From an uncultured Thermodesulfobacterium sp. (lineage in GTDB: Bacteria > Desulfobacterota > Thermodesulfobacteria > Thermodesulfobacteriales > Thermodesulfobacteriaceae): DNA of 64,000 bases. The stretch spans positions 29,609-93,608 of the forward strand of contig CALLJG010000008.1 in the NCBI GenBank assembly GCA_938091335.1, read 5' to 3'. Shown here in pieces: positions 1 to 8,572 of this stretch (its first letter is position 1; each line of letters starts with the position of its first letter). The translations under genes were made by a program, and so were the position numbers. Under the pieces are notes generated by a model. It was not told the DNA's origin. It ran no database searches and saw only the letters and a list, made by a program, of their open reading frames with translations.

Positions 1-715
1 GGATGTATACATCTTTTGGTTTTACAAAAAAGGGTACCATATCAAAATACATCCATATATACCGACAAAAATAATTTTTATGTATTTCCTCTGATTCCAT
101 GCCCATTAAAAAGTTTTTATCATTTAAAAGGGTACATAAATTTTCCATAAAAATTTGATCAATATCTTCTTGAGTAGCTCTAGAAGAAATATAAGATAAA
201 CCAAAAATTGCTGTGATGTATTTTATCCTTTCTCTATATTTTAAATGATCTTCCAAATCCCAAAAATAGTTTTCAAGTTCATCTCTTGATTTTTCACAAA
301 GTTCATCTAAAAAGGGATAAAAATTATTTATATATTTTTCTGGATTGGATACTCCAAAAGCAAGCACTATTCTTCTTTTAATATCAAAAAAATGAATGTC
401 TTTTAAAGAATATTTTTTTCGTTGTTTTTTAATATTTTGAGAACGAGTAAATTGAATAATTATTCTTTGAGCTTCTGGATTTAAAAATCTAAAAAATAAT
501 CTTTCAAGTGTCCATTGATCTACTTTATAGCCTAATTTTTCAAGTTCTTCTTCTATATCAATGGAAAAAGCAACTTCACTATAATATGTAATGTAATTCT
601 CTGGAGTTGTTCCAAGATTTAAAATAACTTTACTTTTCCAATAGGGCTCTTCATAATAAGATTCTTTAAGAAAATATTCATAATGCCCAAAAACTGGTTT
701 TCTTGCAACATACAT
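1..715 (-). CDS. Hypothetical protein, 3'-truncated by the window edge
   Basis: The minus strand is open from an ATG at 715 down to base 1 (about 238 codons, no stop), although the ORF track omits it because it is incomplete. The product starts MYVARKPVFGHYEYF and is rich in aromatic and charged residues (for example YFWDLEDH and YRERIKY). No signal peptide, membrane segment or known motif is visible and I do not recognise the family. It lies 6 bp after the stop of the endonuclease III-like gene on the same strand, so it is probably the distal gene of that operon. Codon use (A/T-ending) matches the neighbouring core genes. Confidence 0.7.
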   Translation of the reverse strand, partial: MYVARKPVFGHYEYFLKESYYEEPYWKSKVILNLGTTPENYITYYSEVAFSIDIEEELEKLGYKVDQWTLERLFFRFLNPEAQRIIIQFTRSQNIKKQRKKYSLKDIHFFDIKRRIVLAFGVSNPEKYINNFYPFLDELCEKSRDELENYFWDLEDHLKYRERIKYITAIFGLSYISSRATQEDIDQIFMENLCTLLNDKNFLMGMESEEIHKNYFCRYIWMYFDMVPFFVKPKDVYI

Positions 716-721
716 AATATC

Positions 722-1366
722 TTATAAATCCTTTAAGGGGCAAGTCTCACAAAAAGGTTCTCTTTTTTTACAAAAATTTTTACCACAGGCAACTAAAAGA
801 GCATGATATTCATTAAAAAGCCTTGAATCCAAAGGAAGATGTTCCATAAATAGGTTTTGTATTTCATCGTAAGTGATTTGTTCAGGAATAAGATTATGTC
901 GTAAAAGAATCCTATAAGTATAGGTATCAACTACAAAAATAGGCAAATTACCAGCATATAAAAGAATGCTATCTACTGTCTCTTTCCCAAGGCCCTTTAT
1001 ACTTAATAATTTTTCTCTTATTTTATAAATATCTCCAGAAAAAAGCTTATTTAAATCTCCTTCATATTCCTCAACCAGAATTTTAACAAATTCCTTAAGT
1101 CTTTTTGCTTTGAGATTGTAAAAACCTGAAGATTTTATAATTTTAGCTAAATCATCTTTTGAAATTTTGTAAATTTTAACAGGATCAAGGAAATTATTAT
1201 TTTTTAAATTTTCAATAGCTTTTTTTACATTTTTCCAATTAGCATTTTGAGTTAAAATAGCTCCTACACATACTTCAAAAGGTGTTTGTGCAGGCCACCA
1301 TTTTTGAGGTCCAAAATAGGAATAAAGTTTTTCATAAATTTCATATAAAATCTGATAAATTTTCAT
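722..1366 (-). CDS. Endonuclease III-related base-excision repair protein (COG2231-like)
   Basis: This 214-residue HhH-GPD protein should remove damaged bases from DNA. The N-terminal segment contains QTPFEVCVGAILTQN, typical of the endonuclease III superfamily. The helix-hairpin-helix is GLGKETVDSILLYA, and the catalytic aspartate lies in VVDTYTYR. The position that is the lyase lysine in E. coli Nth (GVGRKTA) is Glu here, a pattern I associate with the COG2231 branch and monofunctional glycosylases. A C-terminal cysteine cluster (C-x4-C-x6-C-x2-C) probably binds a 4Fe-4S cluster, with spacing unlike classical Nth, and the protein ends five residues later. The ATG overlaps the stop of the upstream cysK-cysS fusion by 4 bp (ATGA), implying translational coupling. 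Substrate is not predictable. Confidence 0.85.
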   Translation of the reverse strand: MKIYQILYEIYEKLYSYFGPQKWWPAQTPFEVCVGAILTQNANWKNVKKAIENLKNNNFLDPVKIYKISKDDLAKIIKSSGFYNLKAKRLKEFVKILVEEYEGDLNKLFSGDIYKIREKLLSIKGLGKETVDSILLYAGNLPIFVVDTYTYRILLRHNLIPEQITYDEIQNLFMEHLPLDSRLFNEYHALLVACGKNFCKKREPFCETCPLKDL

Positions 1367-3696
1367 TCTTCTTCTAATCTTACTGCAACTCCTCCAGAAG
1401 GCAAATCAAACACATAAAACCCTATATTTTCTATCTCCTCCCTTATTTTATCTGCTAATTGATAGTTACCTTCTTTTTTAGCATCATCTCTTTGTTTTAA
1501 TTTTTCTATAATCTTTTCATCTTTTATTTTTTGAGGAAATATTAAAATTTTAAAAACTTGATTAAATTCCTTTAAACTATCCCAAATTTTTCTTTTATAT
1601 TCTGAAGAAATTCCGTTTTTAAGAAAAGTATAAATTTTTTTAAAAAAAGAAATAAGCTCTGAAATTGCTAAAGGAGTATTAAGATCTTCCTTTAGTGCAT
1701 CTTTCCAATTTTTTTCAAATTCATTTAAAATACTTTCTAATTCTTCTTTTATTGAATTATTTTTATTTTCAGGAGAAGCTTCTAAATAAGCTAAATATCT
1801 ATCTATTTTTTGAATTATTTTAGCACTTTCTTCAAGCCCTTTCCAGCTAAAATTAAATCTGTTTCTATAATGGGTTCTTAAAAAATAAAGTCTCAAAATT
1901 CTTCCAGAAAATCCTCTATTCTTAATATCCTCAACTGTAATTCCATTTTCCGATGAGAGTTTTTTCTTTTCATAAAAAACTAAATCTGAATGAATCCAAT
2001 ATTTAGCTATTTCCTTTTCTGTTAGGGCTTTAGCAACTGCTCTAGTATTTTCATGATGTGGAAAAATAAGATCTGCTCCACCTGTAAAAATATCTATTTC
2101 CTCTCCTAAATATTTAAGAATTAAACCAGCACAGTGAATATGCCAAGTTGGTCTAACTTTACCAAAAAAAGTTTCTATAAAATAACCCTTTTTAAGTTCC
2201 AAAATTTGGACCCTTTTTAAAAGAACAAAATCAAAAGGTTCATCTTTATCATATTCTTCGAGATCAATAGTTGCACCTGGCTTAAGAAACTTCAAATTTA
2301 TTTTAGAAAGCTCTCCATATCCATAAAATTTTGAAATATCAAAATAAAGACTTGAATATTTAATATAAGCTTTATCTTTCTCAAGAATTTTTAAGGCTAT
2401 TTCTTTTAAATCCTCCAAATGATCACTTACTTTAGGATAAAGGTCTGCTCTTTCAATTTTTAGCCAATCAAGATCTTGATAAAATTCTCTTTCTAATTGA
2501 GAAGTAAACTCTTTTAAATCTAAGTCATTTAAAAGAATCTGATGGATAGTTTTATCATCAAAATCAGTCAAATTTACTACATGAAATATTTTATATCCTT
2601 TAAGTTTTAGATAATTTTTTAATATATCTACTATAAGGAGCCTCCGATAAATTCCAATATGAGGTCTAATATTTAAAGTAGGTCCACAGGTATAAATTTT
2701 AACTAATTTTTCATTTAAAGGTTTAAATATCTCTCTTTTTCCCGAAAATGTATTGGTTAAAATAAGATCTGCTTTTTGAGTAACATCTATTTCTTTAATA
2801 TCAAAACTCCAAAGTGGGGTAGAAAGGTATCTTTCTCCTCCATCAGGAAATATTACTACAATTATTCCTTCTTTTATTTCTTCTGCTAATTTTATAGCTC
2901 CTGCAAGTGCAGCTCCAGAGCTCATCCCGACAAAAATCCCTTCATCCTTAGCAAGTCTACGAACCCAATAAAAGGCTTCTTCATCTTCTACACTAATTAC
3001 TTTTTCAAGGAGTTTTTTATCATAAATACTTGGAGGATAAGATTCTTTCATATTTTTTAATCCTGGAATTTTATGTCCCACTTTAGGTTCAACTCCCACT
3101 ACTTTAAAAGGAAGACCGTTATCTTTAGCAAAGTATGCTATGCCCATAGCTGTTCCTGTAGTTCCTAAACCGCATACTATATGAGTAACTTTTCCTTTAG
3201 TATCTCTCCAAATTTCTGGACCAGTGGTTTTATAATGACTTAGCCAGTTAGCAGGGTTGTTAAATTGATCAGGACAAAAATATTTTTCTGGATATTTTCT
3301 TAACATTTCATATACTGTTTCAATAGCTCCATCTGTACCTAAATTACCAGGAGTTAAAAGTATTTCTGCTCCAAAGGCTTGCATTAATTTTTTTCTTTCC
3401 ATAGAAACAGATTCAGGCATTACAATAATACATTTATATCCTTTTACCGTACAAACTAAGGATAATCCTATCCCTGTATTACCACTTGATGCTTCAATTA
3501 CTATTTTTTCTGGAGTTAAAAGACCTTTTCTTTCTGCATCTTCTATCATAAAAAGGGCTGGTCTATCCTTTACAGAACCTCCTGGATTTTGATTTTCTAA
3601 CTTGCCCCAAATCTCAACAGATGGCTTGACTTTTATTTTGTTTAATTTAATTATTGGAGTATTACCAATCTTTTGTAAAATATTATGAAATCTCAT
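1363..3696 (-). CDS. Fused cysteine synthase / cysteinyl-tRNA synthetase-like protein
   Basis: Residues 1 to about 300 are an O-acetylserine sulfhydrylase (CysK): GNTPIIKL near the start, the PLP lysine in GGSVKDR, the substrate loop EASSGNTG and the GGERYLSTPLW tail. Residues about 305-777 have the whole cysteinyl-tRNA synthetase layout: YTCGPT near 335, a HIGH region reading HIGI, HCAGL near 520, HHENT near 547, and the DALKEDLNTP and ADKIREE segments of the C-terminal domain. HIGH has become HIGI, KMSKS reads KLSSE, and the zinc-ligand Glu of HHENE is Thr. The fusion suggests cysteine made by the first half is used by the second. Whether the second half charges tRNA-Cys or ligates cysteine to something else (as MshC does) is open. 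The reading frame is intact across the junction. Confidence 0.9.
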   Translation of the reverse strand: MRFHNILQKIGNTPIIKLNKIKVKPSVEIWGKLENQNPGGSVKDRPALFMIEDAERKGLLTPEKIVIEASSGNTGIGLSLVCTVKGYKCIIVMPESVSMERKKLMQAFGAEILLTPGNLGTDGAIETVYEMLRKYPEKYFCPDQFNNPANWLSHYKTTGPEIWRDTKGKVTHIVCGLGTTGTAMGIAYFAKDNGLPFKVVGVEPKVGHKIPGLKNMKESYPPSIYDKKLLEKVISVEDEEAFYWVRRLAKDEGIFVGMSSGAALAGAIKLAEEIKEGIIVVIFPDGGERYLSTPLWSFDIKEIDVTQKADLILTNTFSGKREIFKPLNEKLVKIYTCGPTLNIRPHIGIYRRLLIVDILKNYLKLKGYKIFHVVNLTDFDDKTIHQILLNDLDLKEFTSQLEREFYQDLDWLKIERADLYPKVSDHLEDLKEIALKILEKDKAYIKYSSLYFDISKFYGYGELSKINLKFLKPGATIDLEEYDKDEPFDFVLLKRVQILELKKGYFIETFFGKVRPTWHIHCAGLILKYLGEEIDIFTGGADLIFPHHENTRAVAKALTEKEIAKYWIHSDLVFYEKKKLSSENGITVEDIKNRGFSGRILRLYFLRTHYRNRFNFSWKGLEESAKIIQKIDRYLAYLEASPENKNNSIKEELESILNEFEKNWKDALKEDLNTPLAISELISFFKKIYTFLKNGISSEYKRKIWDSLKEFNQVFKILIFPQKIKDEKIIEKLKQRDDAKKEGNYQLADKIREEIENIGFYVFDLPSGGVAVRLEEE

Positions 3697-4611
3697 ATTT
3701 TTATTTTAAGTTCTTTATATGTTTTATTTTATATTACTTTTAGCTATTGCCAAGTAAATATCTCTAATTCTACACCTGCCTTTACCTCTTTAATCTCTGA
3801 AAAATTTATTTATTACGAAAATTTTTCTTATACCCTTAAAGAAAAAGATACCTTGGTAGATCTGGCAGTTAATTTTAAAGTAGGTTATTCTCATCTAGTT
3901 CTTGCAAATCCAAATATAGACCCTTGGATTCCTCCTGTAGGGGAAAAAATAATTATTCCCAAACAAATTTTAATTCCTGAAGAATTTGTTTCTTTATCTA
4001 AAAATCTAATTATTATTAACCTTCCTGAAATGACACTTTATTATTTCAAAAATAAAAATTTTTTTATCGCTCCTATTGGAATAGGTGAAATAGGTAACCT
4101 TCCTCCTTTAGGAATTTATGCTATTATAAAAAAACAAGAAAAACCCATTTGGTATCCTCCACCTTCTATAAGATTAAAAGATCCTACTTTACCCAAAATG
4201 ATTCCTCCAGGACCAGACAACCCTTTAGGAGATTATGCCCTTTATCTTTCAAGAGGACTTTATGCTATTCACGGAACTAACAAACCCTATAGTATAGGAA
4301 GAAGAACAACCCATGGATGTATTCGCCTTTATCCAGAAGATATAAAATTTCTATTTGATAATACCCCTATCGGAACTTTGGTTCAAATAACCTATGAACC
4401 ATATAAAATTGCCATAGAAAATAATGAGATATTCATCCAGGTATTCCCAGATATTGAAAACTTAATTCACTCACCATTTAAATATATCATTAAAAAATTG
4501 GATTTTCTTACTAAAAAAAGAAAAGTAAACTATCAAATAGACCTAATTTTTTTGGAAAAAATTTTAGAAAAAAAAGATGGTCTTATTTACAAAATAGGAA
4601 TTATAAAATAA
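3685..4611 (+). CDS. L,D-transpeptidase with LysM domain (YkuD family)
   Basis: This is a secreted peptidoglycan-remodelling enzyme of 308 residues that forms 3-3 crosslinks or attaches proteins to the wall. A hydrophobic signal peptide (about residues 4-22) is followed by a LysM-like segment (YTLKEKDTLVDLAVNF to IIIPKQ, about 50-92). The YkuD domain follows (about 107-236), with catalytic motif HGTNKPYSIGRRTTHGCIRL containing the conserved His and Cys. The remaining 70 residues are unassigned. The ATG lies inside the first codons of the divergent cysK-cysS gene, so the two coding regions overlap by 12 bp at their 5' ends and the promoter must lie within cysK-cysS. No good Shine-Dalgarno is visible. 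Confidence 0.9.
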   Translation: MKSHIFILSSLYVLFYITFSYCQVNISNSTPAFTSLISEKFIYYENFSYTLKEKDTLVDLAVNFKVGYSHLVLANPNIDPWIPPVGEKIIIPKQILIPEEFVSLSKNLIIINLPEMTLYYFKNKNFFIAPIGIGEIGNLPPLGIYAIIKKQEKPIWYPPPSIRLKDPTLPKMIPPGPDNPLGDYALYLSRGLYAIHGTNKPYSIGRRTTHGCIRLYPEDIKFLFDNTPIGTLVQITYEPYKIAIENNEIFIQVFPDIENLIHSPFKYIIKKLDFLTKKRKVNYQIDLIFLEKILEKKDGLIYKIGIIK

Positions 4612-4615
4612 TTAA

Positions 4616-5512
4616 TCAATTTTTTTTTTGTTTTTTAGGTATCAACAAAAAAGCAAGTGCTTTACTTTCAAGACTTTTTAACAACCCTAACTTATAAAGA
4701 TTTTTCAGAGCTTCTATATGCAATTTATGTCCTGTATGATGCGCTTCTATTTCTGCCACTAATGGGTAACCTAAGGTAAAAACATCTCCAATAATATCAA
4801 GTATTTTATGCCTCACAAATTCGTCAAAAACTCTGACTCCATCAGGATTTAAAACCTTTTCTTTATCAAGAATTATAGCATTTGAAAAATTACCCCCTTT
4901 TATAATACCCTTATTTTTTCTTTCATTTAAAATGTCTTTAAATCCAAAAGTCCTGGCAAAGGAAATTTCTCTAATATAAGATTGAGAGTCCAAAGTTATT
5001 AAAAACTCTTGATATCCTATTAAAGGATGATCAAATTGAATAACAGCTTTTATTTTTAATTCATTGGAAGGGCGGAAAATAATTTTTCCTATACCATTTT
5101 GATAAATGAAATTTTTACATAAATAAAATTTTTTTCTTAATGCACTTAAAAATTTATATCCCACCTCTTGAATTTTTCTAACCCATGGATAAGCTGATCC
5201 ATCTAATAGCGGTATTTCTTCTCCATATACATGAATAATAGCATTATCTATTCCTAAAGCATGAAATGCAGAAAGAAGATGCTCAACTAAATAAATAAAA
5301 TGTTCTCCATCTGTTAAAGCTGTGGCTCCATCAAGACCAATTACATTCTCTATTTTAAGTGAAATAGCTGGTTTTTGAGGAATATCCGCTCTCACAAATA
5401 TAATCCCTACATCTTCTTCAGCTGGTTCAATCTCTATCTTTATATTTTTACCAGTAAAAATACCTTCACCTTCTAAAAAAATTTTTTTAGCTATAGTTTT
5501 TTGATATTCCAT
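4616..5512 (-). CDS. lpxC: UDP-3-O-acyl-N-acetylglucosamine deacetylase
   Basis: LpxC catalyses the committed, zinc-dependent deacetylation step of lipid A synthesis. The 298-residue protein begins EYQKTIAKKIFLEGEGIFTG, as the family does. It carries the zinc ligand His in VEHLLSAFHALGIDNA, DGSAYPW, the ARTFGF segment, and the second zinc site HKILDIIGD (His and Asp). The catalytic His lies in IEAHHTGHKLH. Length matches the family. Its presence shows that the host is a lipopolysaccharide-bearing Gram-negative. It is transcribed leftwards after a 160-bp gap from pyrC that contains several dyads, and it ends 4 bp from the convergent L,D-transpeptidase gene. Confidence 0.97.
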   Translation of the reverse strand: MEYQKTIAKKIFLEGEGIFTGKNIKIEIEPAEEDVGIIFVRADIPQKPAISLKIENVIGLDGATALTDGEHFIYLVEHLLSAFHALGIDNAIIHVYGEEIPLLDGSAYPWVRKIQEVGYKFLSALRKKFYLCKNFIYQNGIGKIIFRPSNELKIKAVIQFDHPLIGYQEFLITLDSQSYIREISFARTFGFKDILNERKNKGIIKGGNFSNAIILDKEKVLNPDGVRVFDEFVRHKILDIIGDVFTLGYPLVAEIEAHHTGHKLHIEALKNLYKLGLLKSLESKALAFLLIPKKQKKN

Positions 5513-5634
5513 TTAAACCTTCTCTTAGTCTTTTAAGATTCTTTTTATCTTTGTTTAATTAAACATCAAATTCTATGCCCATTATTTTTTATAATTTTTT
5601 TAAGTATTAGAAAAAATTATTGAAACACTTAGGT

Positions 5635-5672
5635 GTATTAATTTTAATACAATGTATTTAAAAGAATACATT
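5635..5672. promoter_or_regulatory. Cluster of adjacent dyads built from TGTATT/AATACA half-sites
   Basis: Two perfect inverted repeats abut: GTATTAA-TT-TTAATAC (5635-5650) and AATGTATT-taaaag-AATACATT (5651-5672). The junction forms a third dyad, AATACA-A-TGTATT (5646-5658). They start right after the pyrC stop and lie upstream of lpxC. They could act as an AT-rich terminator for the pyr operon, or as an operator for lpxC made of repeated half-sites. No clear U-run follows in the minus direction, so I lean to a protein-binding site. Confidence 0.45.
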
Positions 5673-6950
5673 TTAATTGGAAAGATCAAAAATCTTAGTT
5701 TTTATGATAACCATTTTAATTTTACCTTTTAACTTTTGATTTAAAAAAGGAGTATTTTTACTTTTGGATTTTATCATGTCTTCAGATAATATATATTCTT
5801 CTTCTGGATCTACTATTATCACTTCCGCAGGAGCTTCCCTTTTAAAAGAAGGAGGAATAACTCCCAAAACTTTAGATGGATTTAAAATCAAATATTCTGC
5901 AAGCTTCAAAGGATTCAGATAACCTTCTTTAATGAGATTAAGACTTAAAGGAAGTAAAGTTTGAAGACCTATCATTCCAGGGCTTGCCAATTCAAATTCT
6001 ATCTCTTTTTCTAATGGACTATGAGGAGCATGATCACTACTTATAACCTCGATTAAACCTTCTTTTAAAGCCTCTTTTATCGCTATAACATCTTGTTGAG
6101 TTCTTAATGGGGGATTAACTTTAGCTAAAGTATTATAATTTTCTACACACTCTTCAGTTAAGGTGAAATAATGAGGACAGGTTTCAGCTGTAAAAGGTAT
6201 TTTTTCTTCTTTTGCCCATTTTAAAAAGGGAATAACTTCTTTAGTTGATAAGTGAGCTAAATGTATAGATTTTTTTGTTTCTTTAGCTAATATTAAATCT
6301 CTTATTACACCTATCGTTTCAGCTGAAGTAGGAATACCTTTTAAGCCTAATTTAGCAGAAAAGAAACCTTCATTAACTTGACCTCCTTTGCTTAAAGTAG
6401 AATCTTCACAGTGAGAAATAACTGCTAAATCAAAATTTTTGGCATAAAAAAGAGCTCTTTTCATTACATTTGAATTTTGGACCCATTTTCCATCATCAGA
6501 AACTCCTTTAACTCCAGCTTCTTTTAATCTACCAAATTCAGTAATTATTTTTCCTTCTTGATTTTTAGTGATACAAGCTATGGGATATATAGTTACATAA
6601 GCTTTTTGAGCAGCTCTTTCCATTATATACAAAGTGACTTCTGGGGAATCATTAGGAGGTTTAGTATTAGGCATACAAGCTAATCTTAAAATTCCTCCGT
6701 ATAAAGCTGACTTTGTTCCTGTTTCAATATCTTCTTTCCATTCCTCTCCAGGTTCTCTTAAATGAACATGAATATCTACTAATCCAGGTAATACCCACAT
6801 TTTATCTGCATAAATTATTTTTATTTTTTCTTTTATTTCTATATTTCTCTCTATCCCTACAATCTTGCCATCTTCAATAAGAAGATCTCCTACAAAATCG
6901 ATATTTTGTGATGGATCAATAATTCTACCCTTTTTAATTAAAACTCTCAT
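5673..6950 (-). CDS. pyrC: Dihydroorotase
   Basis: The enzyme closes carbamoyl-aspartate to dihydroorotate in pyrimidine synthesis. The type I dihydroorotase metal motif is present as VDIHVHLREPG, with NDSPEV, SHCED, HLAHLST and the catalytic ISSDHAPHS (about residue 300). The length of about 425 residues is normal. I chose the ATG giving MRVLIKKGRI (6950). The ORF track opens four codons earlier (MKKV), and both starts overlap the end of pyrB. Adjacent overlapping pyrB fits the known association of type I dihydroorotases with aspartate carbamoyltransferase (as in Aquifex), although complex formation here is inference. It is the last gene of the long 14,030-to-5,673 operon. Confidence 0.97.
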   Translation of the reverse strand: MRVLIKKGRIIDPSQNIDFVGDLLIEDGKIVGIERNIEIKEKIKIIYADKMWVLPGLVDIHVHLREPGEEWKEDIETGTKSALYGGILRLACMPNTKPPNDSPEVTLYIMERAAQKAYVTIYPIACITKNQEGKIITEFGRLKEAGVKGVSDDGKWVQNSNVMKRALFYAKNFDLAVISHCEDSTLSKGGQVNEGFFSAKLGLKGIPTSAETIGVIRDLILAKETKKSIHLAHLSTKEVIPFLKWAKEEKIPFTAETCPHYFTLTEECVENYNTLAKVNPPLRTQQDVIAIKEALKEGLIEVISSDHAPHSPLEKEIEFELASPGMIGLQTLLPLSLNLIKEGYLNPLKLAEYLILNPSKVLGVIPPSFKREAPAEVIIVDPEEEYILSEDMIKSKSKNTPFLNQKLKGKIKMVIIKTKIFDLSN

Positions 6951-7896
6951 AACCTTTTTCATTTGTTAAAAGTTTTAGCAAAACAGCCATTCTTATTGCT
7001 ACTCCATTTTCTACTTGATCCAAAATAACCTGAAAAGGATATTTTTCCATTTCGTAAGCTAATTCAACTCCCCAATTTATAGGTCCAGGATGCATTAAAA
7101 TAGCTTTATCTTTAATTAATTCTAAATGCTTAGGTTTTAAACCAAAGAATTCATGATATTCCAAAAAACTAGGAATAAGAACTTCTTCATGTCTTTCTTT
7201 TTGAATTCTCAAAGTTATAATTACATCTGCATCTCTTAAAGCTTCTTCTAATTTATAACAAACTTTAAAACCATTTTTTGAGATTTTGTAATAGTCTTCT
7301 TCTTTAGGATCTGGTAAAAGTTGAGCTGGTCCAGCTACATATACATTCGATCCCATTTTTTGAAATGCTAGAATATCTGAATGAGCCACTCTACTATGTT
7401 TAATATCTCCGATAATAGCTACTTTTAAGTCTGAAAGAGTATTTAATTTTTCTTTTACAGTTAAAAGATCCAAAAGTGCTTGTGTAGGGTGTTCATGAGT
7501 TCCATCCCCTGCATTTACTACAGGAACTTTACTATATTTAGCAATAAAATGTGGAGCCCCTGCCATAGGATGCCTTATAACAAATAAATTAGCTCCTATA
7601 GCTTCTAAATTTTTAATAGTATCAAGCAAAGTTTCTCCCTTTTCAATACTTGTTCCTTTCCCTGTGAAAGTTAAGGTATCTGCAGATAAAGTTTTGGCAG
7701 CTTTTTCAAAAGAAAATCTTGTTCTTGTAGAAGGCTCATAAAATAAATGAACTATCAATTTCCCTCTCAAAGTAGGAACTTTAGGAATAGGACGATATAA
7801 AATTTCTTTAAGATTTTCTGCTAAATTTAAAAATTCCTCAATTTCTTCTTTAGAAAAAGAAGCAATATCAAGAAGCTGTTTAATTCTTAAATCCAT
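6934..7896 (-). CDS. pyrB: Aspartate carbamoyltransferase catalytic subunit
   Basis: PyrB joins carbamoyl phosphate and aspartate, the first pyrimidine-specific step. The carbamoyl-phosphate loop FYEPSTRTRFSFE, the HP..A..H active-site region (RHPMAGAPHF), GDGTHEHPTQALLDL, and the C-terminal MHPGPINWGVE are all intact in 320 residues. The gene overlaps pyrC at its 3' end and the LOG-family gene at its 5' end (10 bp), consistent with translational coupling. No pyrI regulatory subunit gene lies alongside. Confidence 0.98.
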   Translation of the reverse strand: MDLRIKQLLDIASFSKEEIEEFLNLAENLKEILYRPIPKVPTLRGKLIVHLFYEPSTRTRFSFEKAAKTLSADTLTFTGKGTSIEKGETLLDTIKNLEAIGANLFVIRHPMAGAPHFIAKYSKVPVVNAGDGTHEHPTQALLDLLTVKEKLNTLSDLKVAIIGDIKHSRVAHSDILAFQKMGSNVYVAGPAQLLPDPKEEDYYKISKNGFKVCYKLEEALRDADVIITLRIQKERHEEVLIPSFLEYHEFFGLKPKHLELIKDKAILMHPGPINWGVELAYEMEKYPFQVILDQVENGVAIRMAVLLKLLTNEKGYESFN

Positions 7897-8567
7897 AAAT
7901 ATTCCTTAATATATTCAACTGTTTCTTCTGGAGTATCAAAAATTCTAAATAACTCAATATCTTTATAAGAAATTCTATTACTTGTAACTAAATGTTCAGC
8001 CATCCATTTATAAAGAGGGGACCAAAAGTTGTTATCAATTAAGACAATAGGAATTGGTTTAATTTTTTTGGTTTGAACTAAAGTCAAAACTTCAAACATC
8101 TCATCTAATGTCCCATATCCTCCTGGAAAAAATACAAAAGCTACTGAGTACTTTGCCATCATTACCTTTCTTACAAAAAAATATTTAAATTCCAATTTTA
8201 GATTGGTATATGAATTTGGTTCTTGTTCTAAAGGAAGTCTTATATTTAAGCCCACTGAATAACCTCCCGCCTCAAAAGCACCTTTGTTAGCTGCTTCCAT
8301 AATACCAGGACCTCCACCTGTGATTACAGAAAAACCTGCTTTAACCAATAATTTGCCTAATTGTTCTGCTTTTTTATAATCAGGATGATCTGGAGAGATA
8401 CGAGAAGAGCCAAAAACAGTTACGGCTGGATAAACTCTGGGTAAGAGTTCAAATCCTTCTACAAATTCAGCTAAAATTTTAAACAATCTCCAAGATTCCT
8501 TAGCTGCAAGACCTTCAAGTACATATTGTCTTTCTTCAAAAAATCTACTCTCTAACTTCTTTTCCAT
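7887..8567 (-). CDS. LOG-family protein (TIGR00730-like Rossmann fold)
   Basis: The 226-residue protein has the LOG family (formerly 'lysine decarboxylase') signatures GGGPGIMEAANKGA and PGGYGTLDEMFE, separated as usual. Characterised members are cytokinin riboside 5'-monophosphate phosphoribohydrolases or nucleotide 5'-monophosphate nucleosidases. The bacterial substrate is uncertain, and AMP or other nucleotides are plausible beside pyrimidine genes. No signal or membrane segment is visible. It sits in the operon between recO and pyrB with a 10-bp overlap to pyrB. Confidence 0.9.
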   Translation of the reverse strand: MEKKLESRFFEERQYVLEGLAAKESWRLFKILAEFVEGFELLPRVYPAVTVFGSSRISPDHPDYKKAEQLGKLLVKAGFSVITGGGPGIMEAANKGAFEAGGYSVGLNIRLPLEQEPNSYTNLKLEFKYFFVRKVMMAKYSVAFVFFPGGYGTLDEMFEVLTLVQTKKIKPIPIVLIDNNFWSPLYKWMAEHLVTSNRISYKDIELFRIFDTPEETVEYIKEYLWI

Positions 8568-8572
8568 TTTTC

